Below are positions 42,107 to 51,288 of a stretch of 64,000 bases of DNA, piece after piece. A model generated the notes under the pieces. The model searched no databases and was not told where the DNA came from. It saw only the letters and a list, made by a program, of their open reading frames with translations. The stretch covers positions 62,001 through 126,000 of the forward strand of contig DAORDH010000010.1 of assembly GCA_035345875.1 (NCBI GenBank). The letters are read 5' to 3'. The position numbers were made by a program, and so were the translations under genes. Source of the DNA: UBA2033 sp035345875 (GTDB lineage: Bacteria > Spirochaetota > Leptospiria > Leptospirales > Leptospiraceae). Within the stretch, counting starts at the first letter, position 1; each line of letters opens with the position of its first letter.

Positions 42107-43222
42107 ATGAACCAACAAGCATTAATACTAATAGTTGATGACACAGAGCTAAACGTTATCTTATTAAATCAAATTTTACTCAATGCTGGTTATAGAGTTT
42201 TAACAGCTAATGGTGGTAGAAAATGTTTAGAAATTTTAGAAACGGAAGTCCCAGATATTATTCTTTTAGATGTCATCATGCCTGAAATCAATGGATTCGA
42301 TGTAGCCGAGAAAGTTAAATCGAATGATAAAACAAAGGATATTCCAATTATATTTTTGAGTGCTGTATCCGATTTTGATTCAAAGATAAAAGGTCTAGAG
42401 AGAGGAGCTGTTGACTATATTATTAAGCCCTATGATGATAGAGAAGTAATTGCAAGAATAGAGGTTCATTTAAAAATAAAGGCTCTCGAACAAGAAAGAT
42501 TAAAGCATATAAATGAATTGGAAAAACTGAATACAGAGAAAGATAATCTATTACAAGTAATGGCACATGATATTCGTTCACCCTTGACTTCTATTATGAT
42601 CATGTCTGAATTTTTGATGTCATCCAATACAACACTCGATTCAGAAAAGGTTTTAAAATATTCTAATACTATATTTCATTCAAGTCAAAAGATTCTTCAA
42701 TTGATCAATCAACTGATGCAATCAATCAAGACAGAGGTTGCAAAAATTGAATTGACCAAATTTGATTTGGTTCGATCAATCAATCATTCCATAGATTTGC
42801 TGGCTAGATCCTTGGAAAAAAAATCTATTCATTTAGAAGTAAAATATTTTAGTGAATCAATTCCTGTATTACTGGATGAATCTAAAGTGGATCAAATCTT
42901 AAACAATATTCTATACAATGCTGTTAAATTTACAAATACAAATGGTAAAATAAGTTTAATCGTAGAGAAAGAAATAAAAGAAGGAAAAGAATATTTACAT
43001 ATAAGCATAGCGGATAACGGTGTTGGTATTCCAAAGTCAATACTAAACGAGCTAATGACTAAGAAATTTTCCTCTCACAGAGCAGGGACTTTGGGAGAGG
43101 AGGGAACAGGTCTTGGGCTTTCGATAACAAAGAACCTAATAGCAAAACTAAATGGTAAAATTGAAATCGAAAGCGAGGAGAATGTTGGAACTATTGTCCA
43201 TCTTTACTTCTACAGCTACTAA
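42107..43222 (+). CDS. Response regulator-histidine kinase fusion
   Basis: The 371-residue cytoplasmic protein has an N-terminal receiver domain (phosphoacceptor Asp55 in LLDVIMPEIN, Lys near 105 in IIKPYDD), followed by HisKA (His near residue 154, MAHDIRSPLT) and HATPase_c (DNGVGIP, GTGLGLSI). The order REC-HK without a sensor domain fits an inner part of a phosphorelay. The gene starts 1 bp after uvrC. Its last 32 bp overlap the 3' end of the repeat protein gene on the other strand. Confidence 0.85.
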   Translation: MNQQALILIVDDTELNVILLNQILLNAGYRVLTANGGRKCLEILETEVPDIILLDVIMPEINGFDVAEKVKSNDKTKDIPIIFLSAVSDFDSKIKGLERGAVDYIIKPYDDREVIARIEVHLKIKALEQERLKHINELEKLNTEKDNLLQVMAHDIRSPLTSIMIMSEFLMSSNTTLDSEKVLKYSNTIFHSSQKILQLINQLMQSIKTEVAKIELTKFDLVRSINHSIDLLARSLEKKSIHLEVKYFSESIPVLLDESKVDQILNNILYNAVKFTNTNGKISLIVEKEIKEGKEYLHISIADNGVGIPKSILNELMTKKFSSHRAGTLGEEGTGLGLSITKNLIAKLNGKIEIESEENVGTIVHLYFYSY

Positions 43223-45122
43223 AACTTTCTTTCATCTTTTTAATGTAGAAAATTTCATTTTCATCCATAGTTAAATTTTTTAAACGATAGTCGGCAAGTT
43301 CTAATATAAATGCTAAAGGCGGGCTACAATTTTCTATAAAGAATTTATATGCTCCAATTCTAGAAATATAATTTCCACTGTTTAGTTTAATAAAATTATA
43401 TAAAACTTGTCTATCTATGTCTTCCAAGTTTAATGTTGCATGTCTCGAATAACATTCTTCAATTAATATATCTGGAATATCTAAACTGGAAGAACAGGTG
43501 CGTTTAAGTCCATTTAAAAAGTCTTGGTATTTCTTTAAACTATAGGTATAGTAATCTCTTGGAAAAACTTCGTTTGATTTTTTGAAAACAAGTGGGTCAG
43601 GTTCTTTTTTACCAATATTAATATCAAACTTATCCCTTGTTTTGTTTTCAATGGTTACATCAAAGTATTCTACAACCTTTTCGGAGCGACTAATATTTAT
43701 ACGACCTTTAGACTTTTCATCCTTTGTAATATCCACATTTCCAATAGAGGCATCTAGAATCTCTACCATGAGAGCCTCTTTCGATGCGTTATTTACATTG
43801 ATCGCTAGATTTTCATCTGATTTATTTTCTACTAGTAACTTAACACTACCCTTTGCTTTGTTATTTAAATCGATTGCAACATTTTCTTTCGATTTATTTT
43901 CTAGACTGATTTCGAGATCTTCTTCAGTATGCGGTCCTATGTCTACTGAGAGTTTATTTGGTTTTGTGTCATCCACAGCAATATCTACTTTATCCAATGA
44001 ATCAGCACTTACAGAGATATCATTTCGATTGATAATTCTTGCTGGAGTTCTTTTTGGAACAATGACTTCAGGAGCAGGCTTTCCAATGTTGATTTCAAAT
44101 TTAGATTTTGCCTTGTTTTCTATCGTCACATCGAAGTCTTCAATGTCTGCAAAAATAGTATCAATGTCTACTTTCTGTTTTGATTTTGGGGTAATGTTTA
44201 CATCAATCTTACCTTTGGATTTATCAATGACCCCAACAATCATTTTTTCTTTTGAATGATTTGTTACATTTAAAGTAATCTTATCTTTTGATTTATTTTC
44301 AACATTTAAATTTACCTTACCTGCTGATCTATTATTGATATCAACACTAACGTCCAAATTAGATTTGTTTTCTAGATTGATATCTAATTTTTCTTTTGAT
44401 TTTGGACCAATATTGATTTTTGTCTTGCCAGGTTCAGATTCATCAAAGCTAACGTCTGCCTTTTCTAATGATTCACTTGAAATTTCAATGTCTTTCTTTT
44501 TTATAATTTTTTCAGGAGCCTTTCTTCTGATTCCACCCTTTGAGTTATACAAAACTAAAAATTCTTTTTTTGTAAGCTTTTTGTTGTTTGGGTTTTCTAA
44601 AATTAAGTCATAGGTTCCTACTTGCATCTTATCCGTTGGAATTGAGATTTGCTTTTCACCTACAATTTTAGAATCTACATTTGTAGTGACTCCATCTTTA
44701 ATTAAACTTACCTTGGTATTTTCTAAGAAATGGTCTCCTTCTATCACTAAGGGTTCACCAATTACTTTTTCTTCTCTTTCGGATACAAGGATTGGAATTT
44801 GCGAAATGATAACTTTGAGTGGATTCCAATAAGACCAGACTACAGGTTTTTTAAAAAAATTCAAAACACCAATTCGGAATTCGTAATTTCCTTTGGGCAA
44901 ATCTACGTAATGTATGTTTGAACTAACGTTTGTTTCTGAAATAATTTTTCCCGCTGACTTTATTTCAACTCTATAACCATTTGCCGCCGGTATTGCTTTC
45001 CATTCGATGAATCCCGTATCTTTTGCGAAGAGTTCAAAGCTAAAAAGGATAATAGAAAGAAAACTTAAAATTAAACTTATTTTATACAGTATGGTAAAAT
45101 TATTCTTTTTGTTTTTCATCAT
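43191..45122 (-). CDS. Secreted protein with two large tandem beta-repeat copies
   Basis: The 643-residue product has an N-terminal signal/membrane segment (about 12-34), then a segment with TIG- or fibronectin-like patterns (about 35-205). Then come two large copies of about 145-155 residues (about 217-368 and 369-515). Each starts with an I(E/S)(I/V)S.(E/D)SL pattern and is made of about 12-residue units (for example KSKGKIDVNITP, ENKSKDKITLNV), and ends with DFDVTIENKAKSKFEINIGK or its variant. The remaining C-terminus is helical with four Cys. No family is recognised. It is encoded directly after the FecR-domain gene (no gap) and so is likely part of the same surface or periplasmic system. 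It overlaps the convergent kinase gene by 32 bp. Confidence 0.6.
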   Translation of the reverse strand: MMKNKKNNFTILYKISLILSFLSIILFSFELFAKDTGFIEWKAIPAANGYRVEIKSAGKIISETNVSSNIHYVDLPKGNYEFRIGVLNFFKKPVVWSYWNPLKVIISQIPILVSEREEKVIGEPLVIEGDHFLENTKVSLIKDGVTTNVDSKIVGEKQISIPTDKMQVGTYDLILENPNNKKLTKKEFLVLYNSKGGIRRKAPEKIIKKKDIEISSESLEKADVSFDESEPGKTKINIGPKSKEKLDINLENKSNLDVSVDINNRSAGKVNLNVENKSKDKITLNVTNHSKEKMIVGVIDKSKGKIDVNITPKSKQKVDIDTIFADIEDFDVTIENKAKSKFEINIGKPAPEVIVPKRTPARIINRNDISVSADSLDKVDIAVDDTKPNKLSVDIGPHTEEDLEISLENKSKENVAIDLNNKAKGSVKLLVENKSDENLAINVNNASKEALMVEILDASIGNVDITKDEKSKGRINISRSEKVVEYFDVTIENKTRDKFDINIGKKEPDPLVFKKSNEVFPRDYYTYSLKKYQDFLNGLKRTCSSSLDIPDILIEECYSRHATLNLEDIDRQVLYNFIKLNSGNYISRIGAYKFFIENCSPPLAFILELADYRLKNLTMDENEIFYIKKMKESFSSCRSKDGQ

Positions 45123-46793
45123 TTATTTATCTCTATAAATAGTATCTGGAGAGAGTATTTTAATTTCTTCAGGTTTTAGATTTTTAAGACCGTCATCTGA
45201 CAGATCTATAGTAAATTTTCCACGGGATGTTTTGCCTGAATTATTTTTTTTGTCAAAAGGAGTAACTTCCCATAAAAATGTTCCCTCGCTAAACTTTGAA
45301 AAGTTTTTTAAAGTATAGCCGTTTGCACTTGTTCTTTCCGAAATTAAAGTATTTCCTTTTTTTTCGGCAGGAGCAATTTTCAGAATATAATAAGCTGCAT
45401 TTTTTACTTTATCCCACTTAAAATGAATTTGCTTGCTTTTAGTTATATCAATTTTTCCAGAAGAAGGGGAGAGGTGCTCAGGAGCAATCCCTGCTATGGA
45501 TTCTTCTACCTTTTTAGCCTCAGCTTTTTTAGCTTCTTCTACTTTCTTTGCTTCTTCTTTCTGTTTTTCTTCCTTTTGCTTTTCTTCCAAAATAGGTTTA
45601 TTGTCTACGACCTTTGCTTCTTGTGGTTTTGGAGTTCCTATGGAAAAAGAACTAGGATTACTTCGGATGGATGGAATTCCAGTGGCTGGTTTTGTTGTAA
45701 CTCGCCAATAATAGGTTCCTTCTGTAAAATTTCCCATACTAATTGTATTAGTTCCTACAGGAACAGATCTAAGAATTGGGGCGAAATCTGGGCTATTAGA
45801 AATATCTACCACATAATCACTCACTGTTTCGCTAGGTGTCCAAGAAAAAGTAACTCTTGCTCCACTGGAGGAGCTCGCAACATTTGCTCCAGAGGCTGGC
45901 GAAAATAATTTTAAACCAACTTCTTTAATTAAGATAAACTTTTTACTATCACTGTATTCAATTTGACCTGATTCATTTTTTCCGCCAACACGCCAGTAAT
46001 AAACACCTGCAGCCAAGCTTAGATTGGCAGAAGTAACATTTTTTAATCTAGTATCTACACGCTTAAAATCTTTTACACGACTTAATTCAAATGTAGGTTC
46101 TGTATGAGAACCTGTGGGAGCCCATTTGAAATTAACAGAAAATGGAGTGCTTGTTGCTATGAATTTTCTTTGATTTTCTGGTTCAATCAGTGAGTAAGGC
46201 AATTTTCTTGTGCTGATACCAGACTTGCTGATCGTTGCGATTTCATTTTCATTTATTTTCCGGTTTACGCCTCCACCTTCAATGGTCGCGCTTCCTTTGT
46301 CCACAGTAACACTTACATCATCGCCATTTCCTGATCCTATTTTAGCATCCCCGCCGCTTAACGTAATTGTTTTATCTTTCGTCTTAACGTTTATTTCATT
46401 ATTCTTATCTTTGGAATTAGAACTATTGATTTGAATATTTCCACCTTCAAAGTTGATGCTAGGCTTATTTCCACTATAATCTAGATAGATCATCGTGTCT
46501 TCATCTACACGTATCTCTGTTCCATTATTCAAATGGATCATAGCATCTGATTCAGGATAGGTCTTGATTGTGTCTTTATTTGCAAGAGGAGAATTGGTCT
46601 GAATAGAATACCAAACTACAGATGAATCAAATTTTCTGAGGATGGAGTTTATCTTAAACGATACAGTTCCAATTGGTTCAAAGGAACCTACGTTTATACT
46701 TCTATGCAGATCAAAATAAAATATTCCTGCAAATAAAATTATATTGAAGATTAAAAATGCAGGAATGTTCCAGTCTTTATTCCAGGATTTCAT
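45123..46793 (-). CDS. FecR-domain protein with fibronectin-like repeats
   Basis: The 556-residue product has one membrane helix (about 10-28) and a FecR-type beta domain (about 80-195; SDAMIHLNNGTEIRVDED, then LSGGDAKIGSG). Three fibronectin III-like segments follow (each with a FKW or FSWTPS core), separated by a Lys/Glu/Ala-rich coiled stretch at about 395-430 (EEKQKEEKQKEEAKKVEEA). FecR domains are common in spirochaetes outside iron signalling and may bind wall or polymer. It overlaps the cyclase gene by 17 bp and abuts the repeat-protein gene. Confidence 0.75.
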   Translation of the reverse strand: MKSWNKDWNIPAFLIFNIILFAGIFYFDLHRSINVGSFEPIGTVSFKINSILRKFDSSVVWYSIQTNSPLANKDTIKTYPESDAMIHLNNGTEIRVDEDTMIYLDYSGNKPSINFEGGNIQINSSNSKDKNNEINVKTKDKTITLSGGDAKIGSGNGDDVSVTVDKGSATIEGGGVNRKINENEIATISKSGISTRKLPYSLIEPENQRKFIATSTPFSVNFKWAPTGSHTEPTFELSRVKDFKRVDTRLKNVTSANLSLAAGVYYWRVGGKNESGQIEYSDSKKFILIKEVGLKLFSPASGANVASSSSGARVTFSWTPSETVSDYVVDISNSPDFAPILRSVPVGTNTISMGNFTEGTYYWRVTTKPATGIPSIRSNPSSFSIGTPKPQEAKVVDNKPILEEKQKEEKQKEEAKKVEEAKKAEAKKVEESIAGIAPEHLSPSSGKIDITKSKQIHFKWDKVKNAAYYILKIAPAEKKGNTLISERTSANGYTLKNFSKFSEGTFLWEVTPFDKKNNSGKTSRGKFTIDLSDDGLKNLKPEEIKILSPDTIYRDK

Positions 46794-48705
46794 ATTTTAC
46801 TTCTTTTTCCTCATCGTCAGATTTTTTCTTTTTACCTTTTGGTGCAGGTGCAGGAGGTTCGTATTTGATATTCATTATTTTACGCAGTTCAACTAACGTC
46901 TGAATGCAATTTGGATCATCTTTACGTCCAAGAACTGCATAAATTGTCTGCGGGTCTTCTTTTCCTTTTACCTTGATTTGCTGCATTTTCTCAACATGAA
47001 AAATGTCTTTTACTTTATTGTAGGCTTCTTCTGAGATTAAAATATCTGTTCCCATTGGTTTGTTTAAAGATTCAATTCGAGAAGCTAAGTTTACTGCATC
47101 TCCAATCACTGTATATTCTAAACGTTCATTGGAACCGATTTGTCCTGAGATCACATAACCACTGTTAATCCCAGCTCCAATTTGAATGATTGGTTTTTTA
47201 TCACCACCTCTACCTTCGTTGAATTTTCGAAGCGCATCACGCATCATGAGAGTTCCATTGATTGCATTTTCTACTGCATTGTCATCGTGTCTGAGCGCGC
47301 CCCAAGTTGCCATGATCGCATCCCCAATAAACTTATCCACGATTCCGTTGGTTTTAGTGATACAGTTTACCATTTCCGTCATGTATTGATTCAAAAACTC
47401 TACGACTTCTTCTGGTTCTAGTTTTTCTGAGATTGCTGTAAACGATCTAATGTCGGAGAAGAAAATAGCACAGTATTTCCTTTCTCCTCCTAGCTTTATT
47501 TCGCCTTTCATAGCAAGTTCTGCTATATCTTTATTCACAAACTTACCAAAGGCATCTTTCATTTTTTCTCTTTCATCTAATCCCTTTGTCATAGAGTTAA
47601 ATGAGTTTGTTAAAATCCCAATTTCATCGTGTGCGCCTATCGGAAGTTTTACATGGTAATTTCCACCTTCTACTTCATGAGAAGCATCCACTAACTTAAG
47701 AATTGGATTTGTTAAACTGTTTGCATAGAAATAAACAAATAGGATAGATAACATTAAGACAATAATCATTAAATAGATATTTCTTCTTTGTAGGTTGTAG
47801 ATTTGTTCGAATGCTTTTTCTTCCTTAACAGTGGAAATAACTCCACCTGCAGCAAAACCTAATTTCTTAAATGACCCAAGATAATAACTATTATCCTCAT
47901 CTAAAAATCGTTGGTATTTATTATTTGTATTGCTTTCGAGCATGCTTTTAACGATAGGCGAACTAGAAACATTTTTGCCTGCTTTAATGAAATCAATATT
48001 TGGATGAGCGAGTAAATTTCCTTCATCATCCACTAGAAAGTTATTTGAACTACCAGCTGCTTGAAACGATTCTAATATTCCGTTTAATCGAATAAAACTG
48101 ACTATGATTGTTTTTTTATTTTTTATTTCCTTAAAAGGAATACTTAAACCAAGAACTGGATTTTTAAAAATTGGACTCGCATTTCTTAGGATAGTAGCTC
48201 CCGCAAAAGATTTTGAAAAGTAACTAGACATTGCATTTGCAGTGCTAATAAAATCATTTTCTTCCAACGAGGCGTTTGTTTCTCTTCCTTCATTGTAAAG
48301 TTTTTCAGTGAGAATGAGTTCTTCTCCTTCTTGTCTGTAAACGCCTAGAAATAAAACATCACTATCATTTTCAAAAAAAATTTTTTTGAAATCTCGATTG
48401 GTAGATTTCCCATTATCTTCTGAGATATGTTCTGCAACTAATTTTAAATTCTTAGATAATGCTAAGAACTTAGATGTTAGGTTATCGGTTAATATTAGGG
48501 TAGTTCCTAAAGTGTTAGATTCGATCGTAGTTCTTGCATCATCTTTAAATACATAAGTCGCTATACTTATGATGATTGAGAGGGAAAATAGGATGATCGT
48601 AGAGATGATCATTAGTAATTTTAACCGAATGGTAAATTTAGATTTTGTAAAGTTTGAATATTCTGAGTTTGAATTTGCTTGTATATCTTTTGGATTCTGG
48701 GTCAT
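46777..48705 (-). CDS. Class III adenylate/guanylate cyclase with sensor and HAMP domains
   Basis: The 642-residue product has a membrane helix at about 28-50, a periplasmic sensor domain (about 50-300, Cache-like), a second helix (about 308-330), a HAMP domain (about 330-385) and a class III cyclase domain (about 410-600). Metal Asp is in FFSDIRSF and in FIGDAIMA; the purine-site residues include the Lys in DKFIGD and the Asp of YTVIGDAVN, which points to ATP, so cAMP is likely. An acidic and Lys-rich tail follows. The gene begins the trio cyclase-FecR-repeat protein. The sensed signal is unknown. Confidence 0.88.
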   Translation of the reverse strand: MTQNPKDIQANSNSEYSNFTKSKFTIRLKLLMIISTIILFSLSIIISIATYVFKDDARTTIESNTLGTTLILTDNLTSKFLALSKNLKLVAEHISEDNGKSTNRDFKKIFFENDSDVLFLGVYRQEGEELILTEKLYNEGRETNASLEENDFISTANAMSSYFSKSFAGATILRNASPIFKNPVLGLSIPFKEIKNKKTIIVSFIRLNGILESFQAAGSSNNFLVDDEGNLLAHPNIDFIKAGKNVSSSPIVKSMLESNTNNKYQRFLDEDNSYYLGSFKKLGFAAGGVISTVKEEKAFEQIYNLQRRNIYLMIIVLMLSILFVYFYANSLTNPILKLVDASHEVEGGNYHVKLPIGAHDEIGILTNSFNSMTKGLDEREKMKDAFGKFVNKDIAELAMKGEIKLGGERKYCAIFFSDIRSFTAISEKLEPEEVVEFLNQYMTEMVNCITKTNGIVDKFIGDAIMATWGALRHDDNAVENAINGTLMMRDALRKFNEGRGGDKKPIIQIGAGINSGYVISGQIGSNERLEYTVIGDAVNLASRIESLNKPMGTDILISEEAYNKVKDIFHVEKMQQIKVKGKEDPQTIYAVLGRKDDPNCIQTLVELRKIMNIKYEPPAPAPKGKKKKSDDEEKEVKYEILE

Positions 48706-48802
48706 ATTTTTTTTACCAACTTAATTACCTTTGAGTTAAGCCATAAATTAATCAATAAAAAAACCTGTTTTTTAAGTTTACCAAAAATACTATTTTTTCA
48801 GT

Positions 48803-50599
48803 ATGATTTCCATGAGTTCAAATGATTCTTCTAAAAAATTACCATCCATCCGAAAGTCTATAATCGGAAGTAAACGAGCCGGTGTTTCTTTTCCTTTGCT
48901 TGCATTATTAACTCGTGATTCATTTGAAGGTGGAGATTTCCATACTCTTGAGTTAATGGCAGACTGGGCTAAAAAAACTGGTGTGTCTATAATCCAAATT
49001 TTACCTTTAAATGACTTAGGAAATGGGAAAAGTCCCTATAGTTCAATTTCTGCATTTGCAATTGATCCACTTTATATTTCGCTGCATAAGCTTGGAATTA
49101 ATATTCGCAGCAGAAAAGAAAGAATAGCCTCTCTTGAAATCAATATGCTAAGAATAAGAGAACTCAAGATTCAAAATTTAAGAATTCATTACAATAAAAT
49201 CTACAATGAATCTTTGAAAGAGATTATTCGAAATTTTATGAACCAGCATCCATGGATTGCTTCCTATGGTGCATTTAAAGTTCTCTACAATCGGAATGGC
49301 GGTGCTCATTGGCGGGATTGGAATTATGGAAGAGATTACACTATTAACCTCCAAAAAGAAATTATGAAAGAAAACGAGGAAGAGTTTTATTTTATTCTTT
49401 GGATTCAATACATAGCCTACCAACAACTCAGAGATGTAAAAAAGAAATTTGAACAAGAAGGAATCTTTTTAAAAGGTGATATGCCTATTTTAACTTCTTC
49501 GAATAGTGCGGATGTGTGGGCTAGAACTGATTTATTTGATCTGAGTTTAAATTCGGGTGCTCCCCCAGATAATTTCAGTGATGAGGGACAAAACTGGCAT
49601 TTCCCGATTATCAATTGGGATAAAATGAAAGCTGAGAATTATGCTTGGTGGAAAGAAAGATTAGAGTATCTAGAGCATTTTTATCATCTTTATAGAATTG
49701 ATCATGTGCTTGGAATGTATCGGATTTGGGCGATCCCGTTATCTGCCAAATCTGCAAAATTTGGTTACTACCATCCTCAGACTGGCGTTAGTCGAAAGGA
49801 ATTCGAAGAAGTTAAATTAGATGCAGATGATTTTCTTGCTAGAGAGATCATTTATGAATTCCAAAAGGATAAATTTATTTTTTACTGGGATTTTTATAAG
49901 TTACCCGGGTACTATACCTTACCAGAAGAAGTTAAAAAAGTCCTCTATCCACTATCGCATAAACATTTAGAAGAAGATGAAAAGGAGTGGAGAAGGGAAG
50001 GTGAGGATGTATTAAATTTCTTTTTTGAAAATACAGAAATGCAAGCCTGTGCAGAAGATTTAGGGGCTGTGCCGTCTTTTGTGCGCGATAGTATTCACGA
50101 AAATAAAATCATTGGGCTTGATATTATTCGATGGACTAGATCTTTTGAAGATGGTAGCTTTATTCCAGCTGATAAATATAGACCACTTGCAGTATCCTCT
50201 TTATCTGTTCATGATACTTCGATTGCACTCGATTGGTGGAATTCTTGCTCGAAAGAAGATCAAAAAAGCTTTGCTGAGTTGATTGATTTAACAGAAGCTG
50301 AGATTTCTGCAACGAAAGTTATGAAAGCAATGCTTCGCTTTGCGTTATCTACGAATAGTTTATTTTCGATCAATCTACTGCATGATTTTATGTTTGACGA
50401 ATCGTATTTCCCTGAGAAGTTTTCACCTAACAATATGTTAGCCTATCCTGAGAGACACAGAATTAATATTCCAGGTACTCCAGAAGAGAAAAATTGGTCG
50501 TATCGATTTCCTTTCTTAGTGGAAGATTTACTAGCAAACACAGGACATATAAAAGAAATTCGAATGCTAATTGATGAGGCGGGAAGAATTCATGAATAA
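48803..50599 (+). CDS. malQ: 4-alpha-glucanotransferase (GH77)
   Basis: The 598-residue amylomaltase transfers alpha-1,4-glucan chains and acts on maltodextrins in the cytoplasm. The N-terminal GH77 segment (KRAGVSFPLLAL, then LPLNDLGNGKSPYS) is present. The catalytic nucleophile is Asp300 (YRIDHVLG), the acid/base Glu418 (AEDLG) and the stabiliser Asp471 (HDTS). All three are intact. An in-frame ATG at 48812 is an alternative start. It is the first of four overlapping genes (malQ, ispD, AKR, DUF309), and an alpha-amylase lies on the opposite strand 7 kb away. Confidence 0.92.
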   Translation: MISMSSNDSSKKLPSIRKSIIGSKRAGVSFPLLALLTRDSFEGGDFHTLELMADWAKKTGVSIIQILPLNDLGNGKSPYSSISAFAIDPLYISLHKLGINIRSRKERIASLEINMLRIRELKIQNLRIHYNKIYNESLKEIIRNFMNQHPWIASYGAFKVLYNRNGGAHWRDWNYGRDYTINLQKEIMKENEEEFYFILWIQYIAYQQLRDVKKKFEQEGIFLKGDMPILTSSNSADVWARTDLFDLSLNSGAPPDNFSDEGQNWHFPIINWDKMKAENYAWWKERLEYLEHFYHLYRIDHVLGMYRIWAIPLSAKSAKFGYYHPQTGVSRKEFEEVKLDADDFLAREIIYEFQKDKFIFYWDFYKLPGYYTLPEEVKKVLYPLSHKHLEEDEKEWRREGEDVLNFFFENTEMQACAEDLGAVPSFVRDSIHENKIIGLDIIRWTRSFEDGSFIPADKYRPLAVSSLSVHDTSIALDWWNSCSKEDQKSFAELIDLTEAEISATKVMKAMLRFALSTNSLFSINLLHDFMFDESYFPEKFSPNNMLAYPERHRINIPGTPEEKNWSYRFPFLVEDLLANTGHIKEIRMLIDEAGRIHE

Positions 50600-51287
50600 T
50601 ATTTTTGGAATAATTTTATCCGGTGGATCCGGTAGTAGGATGAAATCAGATAAACCTAAGCAATTTTCCTATCTTCGTGATATGACATTACTAGAACATT
50701 CTGTTAAATCTTTTAATGAATGGGGATTTTTTAAATCTATTGTAGTTGTCTCAAATCCAGATTATATCTTGGAAACAGAAAATTCAATTTCAAAATATCT
50801 TTTGGCAAATGACAGAATTGTAGCTGGTGGAGCGACAAGACATGAAAGTTCTCTGAAAGGACTCGAAGCACTTCATTATGATGATAAAGATATTGTAATC
50901 TTTCATGACGCTGCAAGACCATTTTTTCTGAAGTCAGAATTGCATGCAGTAGCAAATGCAGCGGTGATGTATGGGGCTGCCACTGTTTCAGATAACGTAA
51001 ATGAAACTATTGTTAGTTGCTTTGAGGGAAAGGTGGAAAATATTTTAAAAAGAGATGAGATTAATTTAATCAAGACTCCTCAGTCTTTGCATACTTCCCT
51101 TCTTCAAATTTTACTAAAAGAAAAATTAGAAGAAGAGCCAACGGATTTATGCTCTTGGGCTTTACAATTTGGAGTGAAGACTTACCTGATTCGCTCTAAT
51201 CCATTTAACATGAAAATTACGCGGGATGGGGATTTGGAATTAGCAGATCGATATTTTGATCTATTTCGACAATTGGAGCAAAATTGA
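50592..51287 (+). CDS. ispD: 2-C-methyl-D-erythritol 4-phosphate cytidylyltransferase
   Basis: IspD of the MEP isoprenoid pathway makes CDP-methylerythritol from MEP and CTP. The product has 231 residues from the ATG at 50592 (MNNIF), just inside the end of malQ; a TTG at 50571 is in frame but upstream. Nucleotide-binding loop ILSGGSGSRMKSDKPKQ is at the N-terminus; AGGATRHESSLKGLE and the metal motif FHDAARPF are also present. ispG lies at the other end of the window, but the two are not in one operon. Confidence 0.9.
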   Translation: MNNIFGIILSGGSGSRMKSDKPKQFSYLRDMTLLEHSVKSFNEWGFFKSIVVVSNPDYILETENSISKYLLANDRIVAGGATRHESSLKGLEALHYDDKDIVIFHDAARPFFLKSELHAVANAAVMYGAATVSDNVNETIVSCFEGKVENILKRDEINLIKTPQSLHTSLLQILLKEKLEEEPTDLCSWALQFGVKTYLIRSNPFNMKITRDGDLELADRYFDLFRQLEQN

Positions 51288-51288
51288 T

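Noticed and set aside
43582..44259. Plus-strand ORF of 225 codons
   Set aside because: It is the shadow of the repeat protein on the other strand, where repeated codons avoid stops in this frame; no start signal.
45423..45908. Plus-strand ORF of 161 codons
   Set aside because: Antisense to the FecR-domain gene, with Phe/Leu runs from the antisense of a Lys/Glu stretch.
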